From Sporolactobacillus kofuensis (GTDB lineage Bacteria > Bacillota > Bacilli > Bacillales > Sporolactobacillaceae), in assembly GCF_042660205.1 (NCBI RefSeq), contig NZ_JBHSTQ010000004.1, positions 1 to 64,000 on the forward strand: a stretch of 64,000 nt of DNA. Reading direction: 5' to 3'. Both the position numbers and the translations under genes were made by a program. The notes beneath the pieces are model-generated. The model did not search any database. It was given only the letters and a program-made list of their open reading frames with translations, and was not told the origin of the DNA. The number at the start of each line of letters is the position of its first letter. Position 1 is the first letter of the stretch. Below are positions 43,141 to 52,627 of the stretch, piece after piece.

Positions 43141-44511
43141 ATGAGCGACTTATTTGCTGATCGGATTCCTCCGCACAATATGGAGGCGGAGCAGGCCGTT
43201 CTAGGGGCCGTTTTTCTGGAACCTTCGACGGTCATTACTGCTTCGGAATTGCTGATCCCTGAAGATTTTTATCGCACCAGTCACCAATTAATATTTTCTG
43301 TTATGTTGGATTTATCAGAACGTAATGATCCCGTTGATGTTGTGACTGTGACCAATGCACTTCAGACGGCCAAACGTCTTGAAGAAATTGGTGGAGTCTC
43401 CTATTTGGCTGAGCTGGCGAATTCAGCACCAACGGCTGCAAATATTGAATACTACTGTACTATTGTTGCCGAAAAAGCGACACTTAGACGTCTTATCCGT
43501 ACAGCAACACAAATTGTTTCTGACGGATACACCCGTGATGATGGCGTGGAAGGTATTCTTGACGATGCTGAACGTCAAATTCTCGAAGTTGCTGAACGTA
43601 AACGAAGCGGAGAATTCCAGTCAATCAAGGATATCCTAGTTGAAACCTATGACAATATTGAGCTGCTTCAAAGCCGTCACGATGATGTTACCGGAACACC
43701 GACAGGCTTTCTTGAACTTGACCGAATGCTCGCTGGTTTTCAGAAAAGTGATTTGGTCATTGTTGCCGCACGTCCGTCTGTTGGTAAAACTGCGTTCGCT
43801 CTAAATATTGCACAAAATGTAGCAATAAAAAACGATGCAAATGTTGCCATTTTCAGTCTTGAAATGGGTGCTAAGCAACTGGCGATGCGTATGTTATGCG
43901 CAGAAGGGAATATTAATGCACAGAAACTGCGGACAGGCAGCCTGGAAGATGAAGATTGGCAAAAATTGACGATGGCAATGGGGAGTCTCTCCCGTGCCGG
44001 GATCTATATTGACGATTCGCCAGGTATACGCGTGAACGACATTCGTTCAAAATGCCGACGGTTGAAGCAAGAAAAAGGCCTGGATATGGTCATGATCGAT
44101 TATTTACAGTTGATTATGGGCTCAGGTGGTGGAACTAGGCAGGAGAACCGTCAGCAAGAGGTTTCGGAAATATCGAGAACGCTAAAAGCAATGGCTAGAG
44201 AATTGGATGTACCGGTAATCGCCCTATCACAGCTGTCTCGTGGTGTTGAATCAAGACAAGATAAGCGGCCGATGATGAGCGATATTCGTGAGTCAGGAAG
44301 TATTGAACAAGATGCCGATGTCGTTGCGTTTCTCTATCGTGACGACTATTACAATAAAGAGAGTGAAAAACAGAATATTATTGAAATCATTATTGCGAAG
44401 CAGCGTAATGGCCCAGTGGGTACTGTAGAACTGGCATTTGTTAAGGAATACAGCAAGTTCGTGAACATTGATCGGAAACACAGTGATGACGACGTACCAA
44501 GAGGAGCATGA
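43141..44511 (+). CDS. dnaC: replicative DNA helicase (DnaB type; DnaC in B. subtilis)
   Basis: This hexameric 5'-3' helicase opens the fork. The 456-residue chain has the DnaB N-terminal domain ('PPHNMEAEQAVLGAVFLEP') and the RecA-like domain with Walker A 'ARPSVGKTAFAL', 'FSLEMGAKQLAMRM', Walker B 'MVMIDYLQLIMG' and the arginine finger region 'SQLSRGVESRQDKRP'. No intein is visible. AGGAAGGGGG lies close before the ATG. Confidence 0.97.
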   Translation: MSDLFADRIPPHNMEAEQAVLGAVFLEPSTVITASELLIPEDFYRTSHQLIFSVMLDLSERNDPVDVVTVTNALQTAKRLEEIGGVSYLAELANSAPTAANIEYYCTIVAEKATLRRLIRTATQIVSDGYTRDDGVEGILDDAERQILEVAERKRSGEFQSIKDILVETYDNIELLQSRHDDVTGTPTGFLELDRMLAGFQKSDLVIVAARPSVGKTAFALNIAQNVAIKNDANVAIFSLEMGAKQLAMRMLCAEGNINAQKLRTGSLEDEDWQKLTMAMGSLSRAGIYIDDSPGIRVNDIRSKCRRLKQEKGLDMVMIDYLQLIMGSGGGTRQENRQQEVSEISRTLKAMARELDVPVIALSQLSRGVESRQDKRPMMSDIRESGSIEQDADVVAFLYRDDYYNKESEKQNIIEIIIAKQRNGPVGTVELAFVKEYSKFVNIDRKHSDDDVPRGA

Positions 44512-44529
44512 TCTGCTGCTAGGTTCTTG

Positions 44530-44568
44530 ATTCCGAACGTTAATAAAAATTGGTTGTGGAATGTTCGT
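44530..44568. promoter_or_regulatory. PurR-type operator (two inverted PurBoxes) before purA
   Basis: CCGAACGTTAAT (CGAAC at 44534-44538) and, inverted, AATGTTCG (GTTCG at 44563-44567) are separated so that the boxes face each other with about 16 bases between them. This is the spacing reported for Bacillus PurR. They lie just upstream of the purA -35. Confidence 0.75.
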
Positions 44569-44575
44569 CTCTTCA

Positions 44576-44605
44576 TTGACTTTTAAAACCATTACCTGTT
44601 AGACT
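44576..44605 (+). promoter_or_regulatory. purA promoter
   Basis: TTGACT (44576-44581) and TTAGAC (44599-44604) with 17 bases, or TAGACT with 18, about 55 bases before the ATG. Confidence 0.65.
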
Positions 44606-44660
44606 AAACAGTGGCTTTAGTGAACTAAAATATTATTTGTAGAAGTAGGGGGCTAAATGA

Positions 44661-45947
44661 ATGTCTTCTGTTGTTGTTGTTGGCGCACAGTGGGGCGATG
44701 AAGGAAAAGGAAAGATTACCGACTACCTTTCGGAAAACTCGGAAGTGGTCTCACGTTATCAAGGTGGAGACAATGCTGGTCATACGATCGTCTGGAACGG
44801 AAAAACATATAAATTACGCTTGATGCCTTCAGGTATTTTGTATAAAGAAAAAATCTGTGTCCTTGGCAACGGTATGGTTGTGAATCCGAAATCACTGTGC
44901 AGAGAGCTGGACTACATGAAGGAAAGCGGTGTGAGCACGAGCAATCTGCGTATAAGCAACCGTGCACACGTCATTCTCCCTTACCATCTGAAATTGGATA
45001 TGCTCGAAGAAGAAAGTAAAGGAACGTCAAAAATTGGAACCACCCAAAAGGGTATTGGACCTGCTTATATGGATAAGGCGGCACGTATCGGTATTCGAAT
45101 GGCCGATCTTTTGGAACCAAAAACCTTCCGGGAAAAATTGGAGAAGAACCTTAAGGAAAAGAACAGGCTTCTTGAGAGAATGTATGACAGTGAAGGTTTT
45201 CAGATTGATGATATTTACGATGAATATCTGGCTTATGGAGAACGCCTCAAACCGCTGGTCTGCGATACATCCGTTGTCTTGAATGACGCACTTGATTCTG
45301 GCAAACGTGTTCTCTTTGAAGGTGCGCAGGGGTGCATGCTTGATATTGATCAAGGAACCTACCCATTCGTTACATCATCCAATCCGGTAGCCGGTGGTGT
45401 AACCATCGGTGCGGGTGTCGGACCAACGAAAATAAACCATGTGGTTGGTTGTGCTAAAGCATATACAACACGTGTTGGTGATGGACCTTTCCCGACAGAA
45501 TTAAATGACGCTATTGGCGATCAGATTCGTGAAGTCGGTCATGAATACGGCACCGTTACTGGACGTGCCCGTCGTGTCGGTTGGTTCGATAGTGTCGTTG
45601 TTCGTCACTCACGTCGTGTCAGTGGTCTGACGGACCTATCTTTGAACTGTGTCGACGTACTTACCGGACTTAAAACGGTAAAAATCTGTAAGGCTTATAA
45701 ATATAACGGCAAGCTGGTCGAGGAATTCCCAGCAAGCTTGAATATCTTGGCTGAGTGCGAACCAGTTTATGAAGAAATGCCTGGTTGGACTGAGGATATC
45801 ACACAGGCGAAATCCCTTTCTGATCTTCCGGCCAATGCACGTCATTACATGGAACGGATTGCACAACTAACCGGAGTCGCATTGTCGCTCTTTTCGGTAG
45901 GTCCTGATCGAACACAAACGATCGAAGTACGCAGTCCATTCGCTTAA
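44661..45947 (+). CDS. purA: adenylosuccinate synthetase
   Basis: PurA joins IMP and aspartate using GTP, the first step to AMP. The 428-residue chain opens with the catalytic loop 'VVVGAQWGDEGKGKITD', then 'YQGGDNAGHTIV', and carries the GTP motif region 'GPDRTQTIEV' near the C-terminus. With guaB at the other end of the window, it marks the two branches from IMP. AGGGGG lies nine bases before the ATG. Confidence 0.97.
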   Translation: MSSVVVVGAQWGDEGKGKITDYLSENSEVVSRYQGGDNAGHTIVWNGKTYKLRLMPSGILYKEKICVLGNGMVVNPKSLCRELDYMKESGVSTSNLRISNRAHVILPYHLKLDMLEEESKGTSKIGTTQKGIGPAYMDKAARIGIRMADLLEPKTFREKLEKNLKEKNRLLERMYDSEGFQIDDIYDEYLAYGERLKPLVCDTSVVLNDALDSGKRVLFEGAQGCMLDIDQGTYPFVTSSNPVAGGVTIGAGVGPTKINHVVGCAKAYTTRVGDGPFPTELNDAIGDQIREVGHEYGTVTGRARRVGWFDSVVVRHSRRVSGLTDLSLNCVDVLTGLKTVKICKAYKYNGKLVEEFPASLNILAECEPVYEEMPGWTEDITQAKSLSDLPANARHYMERIAQLTGVALSLFSVGPDRTQTIEVRSPFA

Positions 45948-45975
45948 GTTTATAATCGGTAAAAATCCAATTAAG

Positions 45976-46018
45976 GAAAACGTTGTGGTCACATAAATGA
46001 TGCCGCAACGTTTTTTTG
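45976..46018 (+). terminator. terminator after purA
   Basis: AAAACGTTGTGG (45977-45988) pairs with CCGCAACGTTT and is followed by T7. It starts about 30 bases after the stop. Confidence 0.85.
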
Positions 46019-46025
46019 TGTGTAA

Positions 46026-46150
46026 AAATGCAGCAAAGATGCGTGATGCCTGCGGGATCGCTCCTGGTGATCGCGTGCTAAGACCCCGCAGACTTTTGCC
46101 TTCGAGGGGGATTCCGGTGTACCCGCGGTAAGCGAGCATGCGCAGCATAA
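46026..46150 (+). repeat. dispersed intergenic repeat, copy F
   Basis: GATGCGTGATGCCTGCGGGA, then GTGATCGCGTGCTAAGACCC with CGCAGA, then GAGGGGG and TACCCGCGGTAAGCGAGCAT. The order of elements is that of copies A and B. It follows the purA terminator directly. Confidence 0.75.
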
Positions 46151-46226
46151 TTGATACACAAAGAAGCATTAAGCGGTTATTTACCCAGTTTTTCAAACCC
46201 ATTAAATCATAAAAATGAAATATCAG

Positions 46227-46255
46227 TTGCGTTAATAGAATGATCATGGTAAAAT
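46227..46255 (+). promoter_or_regulatory. promoter of the three-tRNA cluster
   Basis: TTGCGT, 17 bases, TAAAAT (46250-46255), about 46 bases before tRNA-fMet. Confidence 0.65.
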
Positions 46256-46301
46256 GTTTCTTGTGCCGCAAAAAGGTACTTCGTTTTTAACTGCATAATA
46301 T

Positions 46302-46378
<77 letters not shown>

Positions 46379-46380
46379 AT

Positions 46381-46456
46381 GGATCCGTGGTGTAGGGGTT
46401 AACATGCCTGCCTGTCACGCAGGAGATCGTCGGTTCAAATCCGATCGGATCCGCCA
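46381..46456 (+). tRNA. tRNA-Asp (anticodon GTC)
   Basis: The 76-base cloverleaf has acceptor GGATCCG/CGGATCC, anticodon stem-loop CCTGTCACGCAGG and encoded CCA. It lies two bases after tRNA-fMet. Confidence 0.96.
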
Positions 46457-46463
46457 TTATTAT

Positions 46464-46536
<73 letters not shown>

Positions 46537-46588
46537 TGTTTTGTCAAATATAAGCGATGTACGCTCTTAATAGAATATGTTTTATTAG

Positions 46589-46630
46589 AGGACAAGACTT
46601 TCGGAACTTTCTGAAGGTCTTGTCCTTTTC
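46589..46630 (+). terminator. terminator after the tRNA cluster
   Basis: GGACAAGAC and GTCTTGTCC flank a partly paired interior and are followed by TTTTCG. Confidence 0.85.
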
Positions 46631-46632
46631 GC

Positions 46633-46661
46633 TTGATTAGGACAGTCATCATGATTATGTT
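46633..46661 (+). promoter_or_regulatory. possible walR promoter
   Basis: TTGATT (46633-46638), 17 bases, TATGTT. It would give a leader of about 200 bases before walR. I saw nothing else assignable in 46662-46873. Confidence 0.4.
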
Positions 46662-46873
46662 AAAATAAAAAGGTAAATGTGCGGGTACGAGCGAAATGAT
46701 TAAGGGGATGCGAATGCTATAGAGAGCCCTTTTAGAAATTCATGGTCATCGCATCGATCGAGCCATCACGATTAACGCAATTCTTTATTAATTAGGAAGA
46801 ACATTAAATAGGACCTGAATAAACGAAAATACATGAGAAATACATCACAAGATTTGAGAAGGGGGTTTACCCT

Positions 46874-47593
46874 ATGGAAAATAAAATTCTTGTTGTCGAT
46901 GATGAACAACCGATTGCGGATATCCTGCAATTTAATTTGGAAAAGGAAGGATATGAGGTTGTTTGCGCTTATGACGGTGAAGAGGCACTGGAAAAGGTAG
47001 AGCAGGAAAATCCGGATATGATTCTGCTCGATGTGATGCTACCGATCAAAGACGGCATGGAGGTATGCCGCGAGGTCAGGAAGACACATAATATGCCGAT
47101 CATTATGTTGACAGCGAAAGATTCAGAAATAGATAAAGTGCTGGGTCTTGAAATGGGAGCAGATGATTATGTCACGAAGCCGTTCAGCAACCGTGAATTG
47201 ATTGCCCGAGTTAAAGCGAACTTAAGGCGGCACAGGCAGGAAGGCACCGAAGAAGATAAGAAGCAGGAAAATAATATAGAAATTGGGGATCTGGTAATTC
47301 ACCTCGACGCGTACGTGGTTACAAAGCGCGGAAAAATGGTTGAGCTTACGCACCGTGAATTTGAGCTGCTGCACTATCTTGCCGATCATATAGGACAAGT
47401 CATGACTCGTGAAAATTTACTTCAAACGGTTTGGGGTTATGACTACTTTGGCGATGTGCGGACAGTCGATGTTACAGTGCGCCGATTACGTGAGAAGATT
47501 GAAGATAATCCAAGTCGACCAGCATGGATTATTACGCGCCGAGGCGTCGGTTATTATTTGAAAGAACCAAATCAGGAGAATAGTGATGAATAA
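46874..47593 (+). CDS. walR: essential response regulator WalR (YycF)
   Basis: WalR controls cell-wall hydrolase genes in low-GC Gram-positives. The 239-residue OmpR-type protein has a receiver domain with DDEQ near the start, phospho-acceptor Asp in 'MILLDVMLPIKDG' (about residue 53), 'MLTAKD' and KPF, then a winged helix ('YFGDVRTVDVTVRRLREKIE'). GAAGGGGG lies close before the ATG. It overlaps walK by eight bases. Confidence 0.97.
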   Translation: MENKILVVDDEQPIADILQFNLEKEGYEVVCAYDGEEALEKVEQENPDMILLDVMLPIKDGMEVCREVRKTHNMPIIMLTAKDSEIDKVLGLEMGADDYVTKPFSNRELIARVKANLRRHRQEGTEEDKKQENNIEIGDLVIHLDAYVVTKRGKMVELTHREFELLHYLADHIGQVMTRENLLQTVWGYDYFGDVRTVDVTVRRLREKIEDNPSRPAWIITRRGVGYYLKEPNQENSDE

Positions 47594-49400
47594 AGTCGGT
47601 TTTTTTAAATCGATTCAGTTTAAAATGGTTTTGATCTATACTCTGTTAATCTTGCTCGCCATGCAGTTGATTGGTGTCTATTTTTCTGATCGTGTTAAAA
47701 CGATTACTTTGGATAGCTTTGAAAAGTCACTAGAAAGCCAGAGTCAGCTCATTTCCTGGAATGTAGGCGAGGCAATTCGCGAAGCCCGGGATACCAATGT
47801 CGATGATCCGAATCATGTGACCGATCAAATCCAAAATCAGCTTATGGAACTCGATAACAACATCAGAGAAGTAGAAGTTATTGATGAGAATACGGTGATT
47901 GTCGCCGCCGATGAGAAACACGAGGATGTTGTTGGGAAACGAACAACGAATCGGTTGATTATCCAAAACCTATCATCAAATGTGACGAATAAATATCGAC
48001 GAACCGATCATAAAAGCGGTGAACGTGTGGATATTGTGACGACACCGATTAAAGTGGATAATCAGCATTATGGTATTCTCTACGTGGAAAAGAGCTTTGA
48101 AAGTGTCTACGCACAGTTGCAGCAGATTAATCAGATTTTGGCTTCTGCAACAATATTTGCCTTATTAGTGACTGCTGTACTTGGGTTCTTCCTGGCGCGA
48201 ACAATTACTCGACCGCTTGTACAGATGCAACGGCAAGTTCTTGCTGTTTCCCAAGGTAATTTTACGCGAAAAGTACAGATGACTGAGCCGGATGAAATTG
48301 GACAACTGGCCACATCATTTAACAATATGACGATGAAGCTACGCGAGGCGAATGCCACGACTGAATCAGAGCGGCGTAAATTGAAATCGGTACTCACCTA
48401 TATGACGGATGGCGTCATTGCAACGGATCGTAAGGGTAATGTTATTTTGATGAATAACCGGGCGGAACAATTGCTTGGGGTCTACCGCCATGATGTGACC
48501 GGCAATTCGATCCTCGACTTGTTGAAAATACGCAAAGAGCATAAGATTATGGACCTCTATGAGTTAACGGACTCGATCGTACTGGATTTTAGTACAGATG
48601 ATGAAACAATCCTACTCAGAGCAAACTTTTCAGTTGTGAAAAAGGACAATGGAATTACAAATGGTCTCATTGCGGTCATTCATGACGTGACGGAACAGGA
48701 ACAAGTAGACATGGAGCGTCGAGAATTCGTTGCCAATGTCTCTCATGAGTTGCGCACGCCGTTGACAACGATGAAAAGTTATCTGGAGGCACTTCAAGAC
48801 GGTGCGGTGGAAGACGCTGCTCTGGCAACCAAATTTCTCGGGGTTACTCAGCGTGAAACCGAGCGTATGATTCGGTTAGTAAATGATTTATTGCAACTCT
48901 CACGACTTGATTCCAGAGATTATAAAATTCATTTAGAGCGAACGGAGTATGTCGAGTTCTGTCAAAGTATTATGGATCGTTTTGAGATGTCAAAGAAACA
49001 GAACATCGAATTTGTTCGTTATTTTCCAAGGGGATCGTTTTATGTCAATGTTGACCGTGATAAGCTGACACAAGTGATTGATAACATTCTCTCGAATGCA
49101 ATCAAATACTCTCCAGAAGGCGGAACGATCACCTTTCGGATTACGCGCAGAGGACGCAACATCCGGACGATGATCAGTGACCAAGGAGTGGGTATTCCAA
49201 AGGAAAATCTGCCTAAGATTTTCAACCGTTTCTATAGAGTTGATCGTGCACGTTCACGAAAATTGGGTGGTACGGGACTCGGACTTGCAATTGCCAAAGA
49301 GATGATTGAAGCACAGGGCGGAGAAATTTGGGCGGAAAGTGACTGGAATAGAGGAACGACGATCCATTTTGTACTTCCGTTAGATAGAAGGGATAATTGA
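47586..49400 (+). CDS. walK: sensor histidine kinase WalK (YycG)
   Basis: The 604-residue kinase has TM1 (about 10-30), an extracellular Cache-like loop, TM2 (about 183-203), HAMP, PAS ('VLTYMTDGVIATDRKGNVIL'), the His box VSHELRTPLTT and a HATPase domain ('VIDNILSNAIKYSPEGG', 'DQGVGIPKENLPKIFNRFYR', 'GGTGLGLAIAKEM'). It phosphorylates WalR. I use the ATG at 47586; a GTG one codon earlier is possible. Confidence 0.97.
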   Translation: MNKVGFFKSIQFKMVLIYTLLILLAMQLIGVYFSDRVKTITLDSFEKSLESQSQLISWNVGEAIREARDTNVDDPNHVTDQIQNQLMELDNNIREVEVIDENTVIVAADEKHEDVVGKRTTNRLIIQNLSSNVTNKYRRTDHKSGERVDIVTTPIKVDNQHYGILYVEKSFESVYAQLQQINQILASATIFALLVTAVLGFFLARTITRPLVQMQRQVLAVSQGNFTRKVQMTEPDEIGQLATSFNNMTMKLREANATTESERRKLKSVLTYMTDGVIATDRKGNVILMNNRAEQLLGVYRHDVTGNSILDLLKIRKEHKIMDLYELTDSIVLDFSTDDETILLRANFSVVKKDNGITNGLIAVIHDVTEQEQVDMERREFVANVSHELRTPLTTMKSYLEALQDGAVEDAALATKFLGVTQRETERMIRLVNDLLQLSRLDSRDYKIHLERTEYVEFCQSIMDRFEMSKKQNIEFVRYFPRGSFYVNVDRDKLTQVIDNILSNAIKYSPEGGTITFRITRRGRNIRTMISDQGVGIPKENLPKIFNRFYRVDRARSRKLGGTGLGLAIAKEMIEAQGGEIWAESDWNRGTTIHFVLPLDRRDN

Positions 49401-49401
49401 G

Positions 49402-50727
49402 ATGCATCGCGAAGTGTTCAAATCCATATTGCTTGGCGCTCTTGTGCTTGCAAGTGTTACGATGACTTTTAACATATTATTCTATAAATCGGATTTCGAG
49501 AACTACAACCCGAATTCAACAAAGCGGGTTGCCATCGCTCAAGCGCGTAATATTCCCGAGGTCATTCGTCCAAATTTGATGCTGGAACATAATAGCAATG
49601 GTGAATTCGGACAAAACAGCACCAATCAGATTCAGAGAGTCTATACGCTGCTTCGCCAATCGATTTTTCGTGAATCAACCAATTATACGATTGGACAAGG
49701 CACGAATAACAACCCCCATTATACATTGGTCTTTCCGGCACCGCTCACGATTGATGCACTCAGTAAAGTATTTTCGTTTGATGATAACGACAAATCATTA
49801 ACTAGAAGTAAGTTGCTCATTGATCGTGTTGAGGTATTCAGCTCACCTAATGGGCGAAATGTGAACGCAGTTTTTTATTCGCCTGATGAAAGAAGCAAGC
49901 TGTATACAACGGTGGACCATCTGAACATGAATAACTTGAAGGGGTTGTATGTAGACACCAATCTCCATCCTTATGATCGTCAAGCGTTAAATGGTAAGAT
50001 TGTCTATTTGCCGGATAATAAGACCTATATGTACTCAGAGATCAGCTATTACCAACGCTTGTCACTCGAAGAATTCATACCGATACTCTTCACTGATCCG
50101 GATAATGTCTTTCCATCAAGAGGGAAGACAGAGTACACGGATAGTGAACGGCAGATGGAGCGAACCAATAATGTGATCCAATTTGTTAATCCGGGCATCA
50201 CCAGCAGTTCAGGACAGAAGCAGGATCCGATTATTGGAAGCATTGAGTGGATGAACAATTTTAAAATATGGACAGACAATTATATTTACCAAGGTGTTTC
50301 TCTCAAGAATTCTCGAGGAGATGGCACGGCTACATTTCGGATGACCTTAGGTAATTATATGGTGTTCAATACAGAGACCTATCCTAATTGGTACTTGAGC
50401 TTGATCGAGTTGTCCTGGAAGAGCGGTGAGTTGAGCAACTATAGAGGAACCTTGCTTGATCTTAATCCTGTAGGTGGTCAAGGACGAATTGCACTCGACT
50501 CTGGTAAAGAAATACTTGATCAACTGAGCAGTAATACGAATGTACAAGTTAAGAAGATTGAAGATTTGACTATAGGCTATGAGCTGAAAAATCCAACATC
50601 TGATTCTGATCAGTCCATTTCAGCGACACCGGATTGGTTTTATAAGATAGGCGGTCGTTGGTACTCCGTGACGAGTGCGCTTATGAACGCTCGTGGCATC
50701 AATAGTGGGAAGGAGACTCCATCATGA
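49402..50727 (+). CDS. walH: WalK regulator WalH (YycH)
   Basis: YycH is a single-pass membrane protein with a large outside domain that, with YycI, modulates WalK through TM contacts. The 441-residue chain has an N-terminal TM (about 8-26, 'ILLGALVLASVTMTFNILF') and then an extracytoplasmic YycH fold. It starts one base after walK and overlaps walI by four bases (ATGA). Confidence 0.93.
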   Translation: MHREVFKSILLGALVLASVTMTFNILFYKSDFENYNPNSTKRVAIAQARNIPEVIRPNLMLEHNSNGEFGQNSTNQIQRVYTLLRQSIFRESTNYTIGQGTNNNPHYTLVFPAPLTIDALSKVFSFDDNDKSLTRSKLLIDRVEVFSSPNGRNVNAVFYSPDERSKLYTTVDHLNMNNLKGLYVDTNLHPYDRQALNGKIVYLPDNKTYMYSEISYYQRLSLEEFIPILFTDPDNVFPSRGKTEYTDSERQMERTNNVIQFVNPGITSSSGQKQDPIIGSIEWMNNFKIWTDNYIYQGVSLKNSRGDGTATFRMTLGNYMVFNTETYPNWYLSLIELSWKSGELSNYRGTLLDLNPVGGQGRIALDSGKEILDQLSSNTNVQVKKIEDLTIGYELKNPTSDSDQSISATPDWFYKIGGRWYSVTSALMNARGINSGKETPS

Positions 50728-51536
50728 ATTGGAGCAGAACAAAGTCCATTTTTATCATTTGTTTCCTTCTTCTCGATGTTTTCCTAGTCTTTGAGATGTA
50801 CATGAGGCAGCAGGACGAGAGTATTGAGGGCCTTCATGATGAAAAAAGACAATATAACTATAAAATTGACACAGTTATGCCCACATTGCCGAAAGATGTG
50901 ACGTTTCTAAGAGGAACTCGAATTAATTTTACGCAAAAAAAAGAGGCGATCAGCGGTTTATCAACGGGTGACATTGTTTCTGGGAAACAGAAAATGACTG
51001 TTAACGAAAACGGACAACAGTTGACGGGTACTTTTGCAAAACCGTTAGCTCTTGGGGACATCAATAATGAGGATGTACAAAAAAATTTGCTTGCCAAGGT
51101 ATACCAGGGACAAGATTATATTTATTGGCAATCCGCGGATGATAAAAGTTCGCTGAAGTTTGTGCAGTTGTATCAAAGCCGACCGGTCTTTATAAGTAGC
51201 CGCAACAAAACGCAGATGCTTGATTTCACCGTGCGCAACAAACAAGTCACTGGTTTTCATCAGAGCTATTTGAAGCTGAGCTCAAATAAACACAGCCACG
51301 TCGATCTGATTGAAGCCAGTCAAGCAATCAATTATCTAGCAGATCGAACCGATTTGGTGGGCTACAATTTGCTTCATATTAAAGCCATTCAGCTTTGCTA
51401 CGTGAACACGGTAGGCGATGAGAGTGCCGAACCGTTGATTTTTGTACCTGCATGGCATATCGTGGTTCATACAGTGAGTGGAACAACGGACTATTTTATT
51501 AATGCAGTATCCGGGAATGTACAATCGATTAATTAA
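50724..51536 (+). CDS. walI: WalK regulator WalI (YycI)
   Basis: YycI is the partner of YycH. The 270-residue chain has a TM helix at about 6-24 ('SIFIICFLLLDVFLVFEMYM') and an extracytoplasmic YycI domain ending 'TVSGTTDYFINAVSGNVQSI'. The ATGA overlap with walH indicates coupling. Confidence 0.93.
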   Translation: MNWSRTKSIFIICFLLLDVFLVFEMYMRQQDESIEGLHDEKRQYNYKIDTVMPTLPKDVTFLRGTRINFTQKKEAISGLSTGDIVSGKQKMTVNENGQQLTGTFAKPLALGDINNEDVQKNLLAKVYQGQDYIYWQSADDKSSLKFVQLYQSRPVFISSRNKTQMLDFTVRNKQVTGFHQSYLKLSSNKHSHVDLIEASQAINYLADRTDLVGYNLLHIKAIQLCYVNTVGDESAEPLIFVPAWHIVVHTVSGTTDYFINAVSGNVQSIN

Positions 51537-51583
51537 AAAAGAGATTGATCGTGATTTGTGAATCACCCTTGGGAGGGGTAGAA

Positions 51584-52378
51584 GTGGCTTTTAATTTTAG
51601 CGTACTGGCAAGCGGTAGTACGGGGAATTCTCTCTATATAGAGACTGAGCAGCAGCATCTATTAATTGATTGTGGATTAAGTGGCAAGAAAATGATTGAA
51701 CTGCTCGGACAAATTGGTCGACGCCCAGAAGACATTGATGGGATCCTCGTCACCCACGAACATAGTGATCATATTAAGGGACTTGGTGTCTTCGCGCGGC
51801 GGTTCCATACACCTGTCTACGCAAACCCGAAAACTTGGCAAGCAATGGCCTCAGTGATTGGGGATATCCCTGTTGAACAGAAATTTGCGTTTTCTGCAAA
51901 TACGTCAAAAACGTTTGGTAATTTAGACATAGAGTCTTTTTCTGTCTCTCACGACGCAGCTGATCCGATGTTTTATGTTGTGCGTCATCAGGAGAAGCAG
52001 TTAACGCTATTGACCGACCTTGGTTATGTCTCCGATCATATTAAAGGGTTAATTCGTGATTCGGATGCGTATATTATGGAGGCAAACCATGATACAGAAA
52101 TGTTGATGATGGGACGCTACCCTTGGAGCGTCAAACGGCGTATTCTTGGGGATACCGGCCATATTTCGAATGAAGAGTCGGGACGCGCACTTACTGAGGT
52201 CTTTGGTGATCGCACGAAGAAGATCTATCTTGCACACCTAAGTAAAGACAACAATATGAAAGAATTGGCGAGAATGAGCGTGGGTCAGCGACTAGAGAGC
52301 ATTGGATTAAAGTTAGGACGCGAAGTCGGTCTCTTCGATACGGATCCGGAACATTCAACCTCATTAACAGCTATTTAG
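51584..52378 (+). CDS. walJ: metallo-beta-lactamase-fold hydrolase WalJ (YycJ)
   Basis: The 264-residue protein has the metallo-beta-lactamase motif THEHSDHIKG (about residues 56-65) with further metal ligands in 'SVSHDAADPMFYV', 'LLTDLGYVSDH' and 'EANHD'. YycJ is a 5'-3' nuclease reported to act in mismatch repair. I use the GTG at 51584 (GGGAGGGG upstream), which gives 'AFNFSVLASGSTGNSLYIET' like the B. subtilis start. Confidence 0.94.
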   Translation: MAFNFSVLASGSTGNSLYIETEQQHLLIDCGLSGKKMIELLGQIGRRPEDIDGILVTHEHSDHIKGLGVFARRFHTPVYANPKTWQAMASVIGDIPVEQKFAFSANTSKTFGNLDIESFSVSHDAADPMFYVVRHQEKQLTLLTDLGYVSDHIKGLIRDSDAYIMEANHDTEMLMMGRYPWSVKRRILGDTGHISNEESGRALTEVFGDRTKKIYLAHLSKDNNMKELARMSVGQRLESIGLKLGREVGLFDTDPEHSTSLTAI

Positions 52379-52627
52379 GTTTATTCCCATTAGATTGTGG
52401 CTATTCTTTACATAGAAGAACGGTAATTTTGCGATGCTTATAGAAATAGTCACATAATTTTTATAATGGAAATATTAGGTGGTACATTAAGAGTACAGAA
52501 TACAAGAGAGATCAGCACTTGAGAGCGGCACCTTTGTCAAAGAAAACCGAACTATTTGCGATGCTCAATTTGATGTGCCTTTTCATGTGCTGGAATGCTC
52601 TGTGAATGCATCAGAGGAGGAATAGGT

